A stretch of DNA of 64,000 nucleotides from Azospirillum sp. TSH64 (GTDB taxonomy: Bacteria; Pseudomonadota; Alphaproteobacteria; Azospirillales; Azospirillaceae), in assembly GCF_003116035.1 (NCBI RefSeq), contig NZ_LGQW01000015.1, positions 1,424,568 to 1,488,567 of the forward strand, written 5' to 3'. The position numbers and the translations under genes are program-made. The notes below the pieces were generated by a model. That model did not search any database. It was given only the letters and a program-made list of their open reading frames with translations, and was not told where the DNA came from. Numbering within the stretch: the stretch's first letter is position 1; every line of letters starts with the position of its first letter. Below, piece after piece: positions 57,384 to 64,000 of this stretch.

Positions 57384-58037
57384 TCAGCGCAGCGCGCTGA
57401 TGTTGGCGGCGTACTGCTCCGGCCCACCGGTGAAGGTGGCGGTGCCGGCCACCAGCACGTCGGCGCCGGCCTCGATGGCCAGACGCGCGGTTTCCGGGTT
57501 GATGCCGCCGTCCACCTCGAGGTCGATCTGCTTGCCGAGCGCGTCGATGCGGGCGCGCAGATCACGGATCTTCGGAAGCTGGCTCTTGATGAAGCTCTGG
57601 CCGCCGAAGCCGGGATTGACCGTCATCACCAGGACGAGGTCAACGTCCTCCAGCACATGCTGGATGGCGTCCACCGGCGTGGCCGGGTTCAGCGACACGC
57701 CGGCCTTCTTGCCCAGTGACTTGATCAACTGGATGGTGCGGTGCAGGTGCGGACTGGCCTCCGGATGGACGGTGATGATGTCGGCACCGGCCTTGGCGAA
57801 GTCCGGAACGAAGAGATCCACCGGCGAGATCATCAGATGGACGTCGAAGACCTTGGCGGTGTGGGGACGCAGCGCCTTCACCACGCCCGGCCCGATAGTC
57901 AGGTTCGGCACGAAATGGCCGTCCATCACGTCGATATGGATGTAGTCGGCGCCGGCGGCATCGACCGCGCGGACCTCCTCGCCCAGCCGGGCGAAATCGG
58001 CGGAGAGAATCGAGGGGGAAATCTTGACGGCGCGCAT
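57384..58037 (-). CDS. rpe: Ribulose-phosphate 3-epimerase
   Basis: The 217-residue TIM-barrel enzyme interconverts ribulose-5-phosphate and xylulose-5-phosphate. It shows [41 protein letters not shown] and VDGGINPET, all metal or phosphate-binding signatures. It is monocistronic between the GlsB and modA genes. Confidence 0.96.
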   Translation of the reverse strand: MRAVKISPSILSADFARLGEEVRAVDAAGADYIHIDVMDGHFVPNLTIGPGVVKALRPHTAKVFDVHLMISPVDLFVPDFAKAGADIITVHPEASPHLHRTIQLIKSLGKKAGVSLNPATPVDAIQHVLEDVDLVLVMTVNPGFGGQSFIKSQLPKIRDLRARIDALGKQIDLEVDGGINPETARLAIEAGADVLVAGTATFTGGPEQYAANISALR

Positions 58038-58216
58038 GGGGCTTTCCTGGTGCGGGAGGTGGCTTGGACCGGGTCCGATCAGCCGAACTTCCTATCACGG
58101 CGTAGCAAGGCAAGTCATGACATGATGTGAACGCCCGATATGCGTGCCCAGGTTCGGCGCTTGAGATCCGGATCCAGCGTCGGCCAAGCCGTTTGCACTT
58201 TACCGCAAATGCGAAG

Positions 58217-58241
58217 CGCTGTATCCGTTGGAATATAGATG
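58217..58241 (+). promoter_or_regulatory. Possible ModE-type molybdate box
   Basis: CGCTGTATC, 7 bases, ATATAGATG: an imperfect inverted repeat resembling ModE sites (half-site CGCTATATA). It lies 27 bases upstream of modA. About 7 of 9 and 6 of 9 half-site positions agree, so the match is only suggestive. Confidence 0.35.
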
Positions 58242-58268
58242 AAATGTCTAATCCGGCAGGAGGTGGCG

Positions 58269-59078
58269 ATGGTTGGGTTGCATGGGGCTCTGGGGCGCGG
58301 CCGATTCAGGTCGGCGATGTCGGCGGTCATTCTCGGTGTCGGGCTGACGCTCGCGGCACCGGCGGCGATGGCGCAGGATGTGCTGGTGCTGGCGGCGGCC
58401 TCCACCAAGAATGCGGTGGAAAAGCTGGCCTCGCAGTTCAAGGCGAAGACCGGGGCCACCGTGACCTCCTCCTTCGCCGCTTCGTCGGCACTGGCCAAGC
58501 AGATCGAGAACGGCGCTCCGGCGGACATCTTCATCTCGGCCGATCTCGACTGGATGGACTATCTCCAGCAGCGCAGCCTGATCAAGACCGACAGCCGGGT
58601 GAATCTGCTCGGCAACGAGCTGGTGGTTGTGGTGCCCAAGGGATCGACTCTGAAGCCCGACCTGTCCAAGGGCGGCAAGCTGGCGGAGCAACTGGGCGAC
58701 GGGCGGCTCGCCACCGGCGACCCGTCGAACGTTCCGGTCGGGAAGTACGCCAAGGCCGCGCTGGAGAAGCTGGGCCAGTGGGCGGCGGTCGAACCGAAGC
58801 TGGCGCGGGCCGACAGCGTGCGCGCGGCCCTGGTTCTGGTCAGCCGCGGCGAGGTGCCGGTCGGCATCGTCTATCGCACCGATGCCGCCGTCGATCCGGG
58901 GGTGGAGGTCGCGGCAGCCTTTCCGCCCGACAGCTATCCGCCGATCACCTATCCGGCGGCGCTGGTTGCGTCCTCGAAGAATGCAGCTGCCGCGTCCTTC
59001 CTCGACTACATGAAGTCGCCGGACGGCATGGCGGTCTGGACGGAATTCGGCTTCGTCCCGGCACCCAAAGCACCGTAA
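58269..59078 (+). CDS. modA: Molybdate ABC transporter substrate-binding protein ModA
   Basis: The 269-residue periplasmic protein has a signal peptide (ending AAMAQ) and the ModA pattern: VLAAASTKNAVEKLA, SFAASSALAKQIENGAPADIFISAD, LATGDPSNVPVGKYA. These serine-rich loops bind the molybdate oxyanion. ATG 58269 follows AGGAGG. It is the first gene of modABC. Confidence 0.95.
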   Translation: MVGLHGALGRGRFRSAMSAVILGVGLTLAAPAAMAQDVLVLAAASTKNAVEKLASQFKAKTGATVTSSFAASSALAKQIENGAPADIFISADLDWMDYLQQRSLIKTDSRVNLLGNELVVVVPKGSTLKPDLSKGGKLAEQLGDGRLATGDPSNVPVGKYAKAALEKLGQWAAVEPKLARADSVRAALVLVSRGEVPVGIVYRTDAAVDPGVEVAAAFPPDSYPPITYPAALVASSKNAAAASFLDYMKSPDGMAVWTEFGFVPAPKAP

Positions 59079-59088
59079 GCTCAGCGGC

Positions 59089-59784
59089 ATGGAAATCCTG
59101 ACGCCGATGGAGACCACCGCGTTGCTGCTGAGCCTGCGTGTCGCGGGCGTCGCCATCGCGTTGGGATTGCCGCTCGCCGTGCTCGCCGCCTGGGTGCTCG
59201 GCCGTTATTCCTTTCCGGGCAAGACGCTGTTCGACGGGCTTGTCCATCTGCCGCTGGTCCTGCCGCCGGTTGTCACCGGCTATATCCTGCTGGTGACGAT
59301 GGGGACGAAGGGAGTGGTCGGCGGCTGGCTGTACCACACCTTCGGGATCAAGCTGATCTTCACCGCCGAAGGCGCCTCGCTGGCGGTGGCGGTGACGTCC
59401 TTCCCCCTGATGGTGCGGGCGATCCGCCTGTCGGTGGAGGCGATCGACGGTGGGCTGGAGGCGGCGGCGCGCACGCTTGGCGCCGGGCCGGTCGACCGTT
59501 TCTTCACCATTCTGCTGCCGCTGATGGCGCCCGGACTGCTGTCCGGCGCCATCGTGGCCTTCGCCGCGGCGATGGGCGAGTTCGGAGCGGTGATCACCTT
59601 CGTGTCCAACATCCCCGGCAAGACGCAGACCCTGCCGCTGGCGATCTACGCCGCGACGCAGGAACCCGGCGGCGATGCGGTGGCCGCAAGGCTGGCGGCG
59701 ATCTCCTTCACCGTGGCTTTGCTGGCGCTGATGCTGTCTGAATTCCTGGCGAACCGGGTTCGCCGCCTGATCGGGCAGGTCTGA
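59089..59784 (+). CDS. modB: Molybdate ABC transporter permease ModB
   Basis: The 231-residue protein has five to six hydrophobic helices and the EAA-like loop GLEAAARTLGAGPVDRFFTI plus AMGEFGAVITF, typical of ModB. It starts 10 bases after modA and two bases before modC. Confidence 0.95.
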   Translation: MEILTPMETTALLLSLRVAGVAIALGLPLAVLAAWVLGRYSFPGKTLFDGLVHLPLVLPPVVTGYILLVTMGTKGVVGGWLYHTFGIKLIFTAEGASLAVAVTSFPLMVRAIRLSVEAIDGGLEAAARTLGAGPVDRFFTILLPLMAPGLLSGAIVAFAAAMGEFGAVITFVSNIPGKTQTLPLAIYAATQEPGGDAVAARLAAISFTVALLALMLSEFLANRVRRLIGQV

Positions 59785-59786
59785 TC

Positions 59787-60908
59787 ATGCTCGACCTGCA
59801 AATCCGCCAGAGGCTGGGCGTCTTCACGCTCGACGTCGCCTTTGCCGCCGAGGAACGCGGCGTGACGGCGCTGTTCGGCCGCTCGGGGTCGGGCAAGACC
59901 TCTGTCATCAATGCGATTGCCGGGCTGACCCGGCCGGACGAGGGGCATATCCGCGTCGGCGACACCGTGTTCTTCGACAGCGCCCGGCGCATCGACGTGC
60001 CGGTGGAGAAGCGGCGCATCGGCTACGTCTTCCAGGATTCCCGGCTGTTTCCGCACATGACCGTCCGCAGCAATCTTGAATACGGCCTGCGACGTGTGCC
60101 GGTAGCGGAGCGGCGCATCGCCTTCGGCCCGGTGGTGGAGTTGCTGGGGCTCGGCCATCTGCTGGACCGCCGGCCGCGCGGCCTGTCCGGCGGCGAGCGG
60201 CAGCGCGTCGCCTTCGGCCGCGCCCTGCTGGCGCAGCCGCGCCTTTTGCTGATGGACGAGCCGATGGCCTCGCTCGACGCCGCCCGCAAGGCGGAGATCA
60301 TGCCCTACATCGAGCGGCTGCGCGACGAGATGAACATTCCGATCGTCATGGTCAGCCACGCGCTGGACGAGGTGGTGCGGCTCGCCACCACCATGGTGCT
60401 GATCGGGGAGGGCAGGGTGCGTGCGTCCGGACCGGTCGGAACGGTGATGGGCCGGCTGGACCTGTCGGCGGTGACCGGCGCGCAGCATGCCGGTGCCGTG
60501 CTGCACCTGACGGTCGAGGCCCATGTTCCGGAAGACGGTCTGTCGGTGCTGGCCTTCGACGGCAGACGGCTGACCGTGCCGCAGATCGACCGCCCGCCCG
60601 GATCCCCAGTGCGGCTGCACATTAATGCCCGCGACGTGATCGTCGCATTGCAGCCGCTGGCCGGCGTCAGTCTGCGCAATGCGCTAGCCGCGACGGTGAT
60701 CGAGTTGGCGGAAGCCGGCCCCTCCTCCGCCGACGTGCGGCTGGCTGTGGGCGGTTCTTTCCTGATCGCGCGCATCACCCGTGCGGCGGTGCGCGAGTTG
60801 GGACTGATGCCGGGCCGCGAAGTGGTGGCGCTGGTCAAGGGCGTCGCCTTCGAGCCTGACAGCGGCGGTGCCGTGTCGGACCGGCAAGGGCGGGTGGTGG
60901 ACGTATAA
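59787..60908 (+). CDS. modC: Molybdate ABC transporter ATP-binding protein ModC
   Basis: The 373-residue ATPase has Walker A GRSGSGKT, signature LSGGERQRV, Walker B LLLMDEPMASLD and switch VSHAL. A C-terminal domain (about residues 270-360; HINARDVIVAL, NALAATVIEL) is the TOBE/Mop-type oxyanion-binding module that regulates import. ModABC supplies molybdate for the cofactor made by mobB, moeA, moaD and moaE elsewhere in the window. Confidence 0.95.
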   Translation: MLDLQIRQRLGVFTLDVAFAAEERGVTALFGRSGSGKTSVINAIAGLTRPDEGHIRVGDTVFFDSARRIDVPVEKRRIGYVFQDSRLFPHMTVRSNLEYGLRRVPVAERRIAFGPVVELLGLGHLLDRRPRGLSGGERQRVAFGRALLAQPRLLLMDEPMASLDAARKAEIMPYIERLRDEMNIPIVMVSHALDEVVRLATTMVLIGEGRVRASGPVGTVMGRLDLSAVTGAQHAGAVLHLTVEAHVPEDGLSVLAFDGRRLTVPQIDRPPGSPVRLHINARDVIVALQPLAGVSLRNALAATVIELAEAGPSSADVRLAVGGSFLIARITRAAVRELGLMPGREVVALVKGVAFEPDSGGAVSDRQGRVVDV

Positions 60909-60917
60909 GCGGACGGC

Positions 60918-60941
60918 CCCTCACCCGCGAACGGGAGAGGG
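60918..60941 (+). terminator. Hairpin after modC
   Basis: Arms CCCTC-a-CCCG and CGGG-a-GAGGG (60918-60941) with a CGAA loop form a 9-pair stem with one mismatch. A T run occurs only about 15 bases further on. Confidence 0.5.
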
Positions 60942-60975
60942 ACCGCAAATCCGCTGTTTTTAGTGGCCGCCGATT

Positions 60976-61287
60976 TTACTGCCCGCCCGAGGGGGTGGCG
61001 GATCCGCCGGTGCTGGCGCCGCCGCCGGCCGACCCGCCGGCGGTCGATCCGCCCGGCACGGTTTGGGTGGCACCGGTGGTCTCGTTCATCGAGTTGCCGG
61101 AGGTGCCGCCCTGCACCGGCACGCCGGTCGAAGGCGGCGGGACGGTGGTGGAACCGCTGCTCGACCCGCTGCTGGTGGTAGGGCTGGTCTGGTTTGACGC
61201 GTTGGAATTCTGGGCATTGTGGTCGTCGCAGGCGGCCAGACCCAGAAGCAGGGCGGGCAGGGCCACGATCAGAAACTTGCTGCGCAT
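60976..61287 (-). CDS. Low-complexity Ser/Thr/Gly-rich lipoprotein
   Basis: The 103-residue protein has a lipoprotein signal with lipobox LAAC (acylated C20) followed by DD, which in enterobacteria signals retention in the inner membrane. The mature chain is nearly all Ser, Thr, Gly, Asn and Pro repeats, so it is probably an unstructured linker-like or glycosylatable tether. ATG 61287 has GAGGAG eight bases upstream. No family assignment is possible. Confidence 0.75.
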   Translation of the reverse strand: MRSKFLIVALPALLLGLAACDDHNAQNSNASNQTSPTTSSGSSSGSTTVPPPSTGVPVQGGTSGNSMNETTGATQTVPGGSTAGGSAGGGASTGGSATPSGGQ

Positions 61288-61642
61288 GAGTGTTGCTCCT
61301 CAGCCAGTGGGCGGCGCCATCGACGGGACCTGCTGTGCGAGTACGAAGCGGACTCGGTACGGCCCCGGTGACGTCGTATTCGTCCAAACACGCCACCGCC
61401 GGTTTCATTCCATGGACCTTGGTGCTATGCCGGGTGGGTGCCTGTTCCGATGAACAGGTTCCGGTCACCGGATGCTTACGGTGACTGATGAGAACTTTAC
61501 GGGAACATCTTCGCGACTTGTGGCCTGGGCGCCACGGATGCCCATTATTGGGTTGCGCAAAGAACACGAACCTTTTGCGACTTGGTTTTTCCATCTTTTT
61601 CGTTTGACCGGTGGAAAGTCGCTGTGATTCCATCATGCCACC
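61288..61642. other. Divergent intergenic region before ftsB-pdhA
   Basis: This 355-base gap lies between the lipoprotein gene (-) and ftsB (+). It should contain promoters for both, but no convincing recognised site, repeat or small gene was found. Confidence 0.5.
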
Positions 61643-62014
61643 ATGACGATGATCGCCGATCTCACCGACACGCTCGCCCGCGCCGCCAAAAGCGCGATCC
61701 GCCAAGCAATCATGCCGGCGCTGTGCGCCTGCGTGGTCGCCTACTTCGCCTACTACGCGGTCCATGGCGACCGCGGGCTGGTGGCGATGAAGCAGATCCA
61801 GGGGGAGATCGCCCAGGCCGAAGGGGTCCTCAACCAGCTCCGCACCGAGCGGGAGGACATGGAACGCCGTGCGCAGCTGCTGCGCGGCGACGGCCTCGAC
61901 CGCGACATGCTGGAGGAGCGGGCGCGCCTGATGCTGAACTTCGCGAACGCGCGCGACGTCATCGTAAAGCTGCCGAAGCTGGCGGAACAGGAAGGGTCCG
62001 GCCAGCAGAAGTAA
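61643..62014 (+). CDS. ftsB: FtsB/DivIC septum formation protein
   Basis: The 123-residue protein has one membrane helix (about residues 25-43) followed by a coiled coil (QIQGEIAQAEGVLNQLRTERE) and a LNFANARDVIVKLP tail, the FtsB/DivIC pattern. It helps assemble the divisome. It lies before pdhA, the conserved alphaproteobacterial order, 194 bases apart. Confidence 0.85.
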   Translation: MTMIADLTDTLARAAKSAIRQAIMPALCACVVAYFAYYAVHGDRGLVAMKQIQGEIAQAEGVLNQLRTEREDMERRAQLLRGDGLDRDMLEERARLMLNFANARDVIVKLPKLAEQEGSGQQK

Positions 62015-62208
62015 GGGCATATCAGCCGATTAACCGTTTCGCGGTTAATCTGAAATAGCGCTGCAAAAACAGACGTTTGCGCGCCTCCCGAAGCTCGTGT
62101 ACTGTGCGCGCCATATTCGCTTCCGGTGCGGGCTCTCGTATGCCCGCAACGCGCGGCGGCAAAAGGTTTTGTCAATGACCTTTGCCGCTTGAACCCTGGG
62201 GAGGAATC

Positions 62209-63222
62209 ATGGCCGCGTCCCGACGCCGTTCCACCAAGGCGCTGACCGACACCGCGCCCGCTCAAGCCGTCTCTTCCGAAGAGCTTCTTCATTATTATCG
62301 CGAGATGCTGCTGATCCGCCGCTTTGAAGAAAAGGCGGGCCAGTTGTACGGCATGGGTCTGATCGGCGGCTTCTGCCACCTCTACATCGGCCAGGAAGCC
62401 GTCGTGGTCGGCGTGCAGGCCGCCCTGAAGGATGGCGACAGCGTCATCACCAGCTACCGCGACCATGGCCACATGCTGGCCTGCGGCATGGAAGCCAAGG
62501 GCGTGATGGCCGAGCTGACCGGCCGCATTGGAGGCTACTCCAAGGGCAAGGGCGGCTCGATGCACATGTTCAGCCAGGAGAAGAACTTCTTCGGCGGCCA
62601 TGGCATCGTCGGCGGGCAGGTCCCGCTCGGCACCGGCCTGGCCTTCGCGCACAAGTACAGCAACGACGGCGGCGTGGCCGCCGTGTATTGCGGCGACGGC
62701 GCCATCAACCAGGGCCAGGTCTACGAGAGCTTCAACATGGCAGCGCTGTGGAAGCTGCCGGTGCTCTTCATCATCGAGAACAACAAGTACGCCATGGGCA
62801 CCTCGCAGGAGCGCGCCTCTGCCGGCGAGCTGCACCAGCGCGGCGCCGCCTACGGCATCCCCGGCTATCAGGTCAACGGCATGGACGTGCTGGAGGTCAA
62901 GGCCGCGGCGGACCAGTGGGTGCCGCACATCCGCGGCGGCAACGGCCCCGTCATCCTCGAGATGAAGACCTACCGCTACCGCGGCCACTCGATGTCCGAC
63001 CCGGCCAAGTACCGGACGAAGGAAGAAGTCGAGAAGATGCGGTCGGAATCCGATCCCATCGATCAGCTGAAGGCGAAGATCCTGTCCGGCAACCACGCCG
63101 ACGAGGACAAGCTGAAGGAGATCGACCGCGAGGTGAAGGCGATCGTCACCGAATCGGCCGAATTCGCCCAGCAGAGCCCGGAGCCCGATCCGTCGGAGCT
63201 GTGGACCGACATTCTCGTCTGA
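62209..63222 (+). CDS. pdhA: Pyruvate dehydrogenase E1 component alpha subunit
   Basis: The 337-residue thiamine-diphosphate subunit pairs with PdhB to decarboxylate pyruvate. It shows YRDHGHMLACG, the TPP motif GDGAINQGQVYESFNMA to NN, IIENNKYAMGTS and the regulatory YRYRGHSMSDP. ATG 62209 follows GGGGAGGAATC. It is the first of the pdh genes, just before pdhB. Confidence 0.96.
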   Translation: MAASRRRSTKALTDTAPAQAVSSEELLHYYREMLLIRRFEEKAGQLYGMGLIGGFCHLYIGQEAVVVGVQAALKDGDSVITSYRDHGHMLACGMEAKGVMAELTGRIGGYSKGKGGSMHMFSQEKNFFGGHGIVGGQVPLGTGLAFAHKYSNDGGVAAVYCGDGAINQGQVYESFNMAALWKLPVLFIIENNKYAMGTSQERASAGELHQRGAAYGIPGYQVNGMDVLEVKAAADQWVPHIRGGNGPVILEMKTYRYRGHSMSDPAKYRTKEEVEKMRSESDPIDQLKAKILSGNHADEDKLKEIDREVKAIVTESAEFAQQSPEPDPSELWTDILV

Positions 63223-63300
63223 TCCTGACGTCAACGATAAGCGGGAGCGGCGCCTTGTGGGACGGGAAACCGGACTCCCCGCGCCGCCGGAGGTTGAGGA

Positions 63301-64000
63301 ATGCCGATAGAAGTGCTGATGCCGGCCCTGTCGCCCACGATGACCGAGGGCAAACTGGCGAAATGGCTGAAGAAGGAAGGTGACCAGGTGAAGTCCGGCG
63401 ATGTCCTCGCCGAGATCGAAACCGACAAGGCGACCATGGAGGTCGAGGCGGTCGATGAAGGCCGCGTCGGCAAGATTCTGATCGCCGAGGGCACCGACAA
63501 CGTCGCCGTGAACACCCCCATCGCCGTCCTGCTGGAAGAGGGCGAGGACGAGAGCGCGCTGAGCAAGGGCGGCAACGCCCCGACTGCCGCCGCTCCGGCC
63601 GCCCCCGCTCCTGCCCCGGTGGCGGAAGCCGCTCCGGCTCCGGCACCCACCGTGCCGGCGGCTCCGGTCGCGGCGCCCGCGTCGGACGAGGACAAATTCA
63701 TGGCCAAGACCGTCAAGAAGACGGTCCGCGAAGCGCTGCGCGACGCGATGGCCGAGGAAATGCGCCGTGACGACAAGGTGTTCGTCATGGGTGAGGAGGT
63801 CGCGCAGTACCAGGGCGCCTACAAGGTGACCCAGGGCCTGCTGCAGGAGTTCGGCGAGCGTCGCGTCATCGACACGCCTATCACCGAGATCGGTTTCGCC
63901 GGTCTTGGCGTCGGCGCCGCCTTCAAGGGCCTGAAGCCGGTCGTCGAGTTTATGACCTTCAATTTCGCCATGCAGGCGATCGACCACATCATCAACTCGG
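63301..64000 (+). CDS. pdhB: Pyruvate dehydrogenase E1 beta subunit with N-terminal lipoyl domain (partial)
   Basis: The gene runs off the window end (233 codons seen). Residues 1-80 form a lipoyl domain with the acceptor Lys in [12 protein letters not shown], then an Ala/Pro-rich hinge (about 90-130) and the E1 beta domain ([48 protein letters not shown]). The lipoyl-E1-beta fusion is typical of alphaproteobacteria. ATG 63301 follows GAGGTTGAGGA. Confidence 0.95.
   Translation, partial: MPIEVLMPALSPTMTEGKLAKWLKKEGDQVKSGDVLAEIETDKATMEVEAVDEGRVGKILIAEGTDNVAVNTPIAVLLEEGEDESALSKGGNAPTAAAPAAPAPAPVAEAAPAPAPTVPAAPVAAPASDEDKFMAKTVKKTVREALRDAMAEEMRRDDKVFVMGEEVAQYQGAYKVTQGLLQEFGERRVIDTPITEIGFAGLGVGAAFKGLKPVVEFMTFNFAMQAIDHIINS

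Noticed and set aside
61288-61642. Searched for a stress promoter before the lipoprotein and ftsB
   Set aside because: GGAAC sequences occur but none has a correctly spaced CGTT.

Overview
The window looks like part of a chromosome of a high-GC alphaproteobacterium, most likely Rhodospirillales and plausibly an Azospirillum-type organism. The inference rests on several features. The order ftsB/divIC-pdhA-pdhB carries a lipoyl domain fused to the E1 beta subunit. There are MucR-family and PhyR-type regulators, an RpoH with an intact RpoH box, and a split glycine dehydrogenase subunit. pyrB is followed by a 'dihydroorotase' lacking its zinc ligands. There is also a GH17-GT2 protein of the kind that makes cyclic beta-glucans. 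The species cannot be fixed from the sequence alone. No IS element, prophage, CRISPR array, rRNA or convincing tRNA was found; the region is mostly housekeeping and is densely packed.

Layout. 1-5.4 kb: end of gcvPB, a small stress-type protein, an NdvB-like beta-glucan synthase, and a phosphotransferase/DUF6285 pair. 5.4-13.4 kb: a GAF-GGDEF cyclase, uvrB, a lytic transglycosylase, two alpha/beta hydrolases, an unknown gene behind a Fur-like box, and a GNAT enzyme. 13.5-19.5 kb: an AT-rich patch with tiny ORFs, a globin-coupled chemoreceptor, rpoH, an HU-mucR operon and terC. 19.5-25.1 kb (minus strand): acetoacetyl-CoA synthetase plus a HAD protein, then pyrB-pyrC'-plsY. 25.1-30.7 kb: LysR, DUF1127, two tandem GFA proteins, a Fur-box-controlled cupredoxin/FTR1 iron operon and a Kef-type antiporter. 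30.7-36 kb: a three-gene ABC transporter of the PF04392 type, small membrane proteins, and a methyltransferase-like gene with an acidic partner.

36-43.3 kb is a plus-strand run: an SDR (FolM-like), uvrC, pgsA, mobB, a HAD phosphatase, moeA, moaD and moaE. 43.3-47.8 kb: yqgE, a DsbD/ScsB-type reductase, yjdM and a peroxiredoxin. 47.3-50.4 kb (minus): cysQ-DUF455-thrB-rnhA. 50.4-57.2 kb: GNAT, an EAL phosphodiesterase, an orphan CoxL-type molybdoenzyme subunit, SRAP, an SNase-like protein, a PhyR-like regulator and GlsB/YeaQ. 57.4-64 kb: rpe, modABC, a Ser/Thr/Gly-rich lipoprotein, ftsB, pdhA and the start of pdhB.

Three themes link the genes. Molybdenum is taken up (modABC), built into cofactor (mobB, moeA, moaD, moaE) and used (CoxL-type subunit). 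Iron is represented by the FTR1 operon with a good Fur box and by a second Fur-like site before an unknown gene. General stress is represented by a PhyR-like regulator, with EcfG-type promoter matches before two small stress-type genes.
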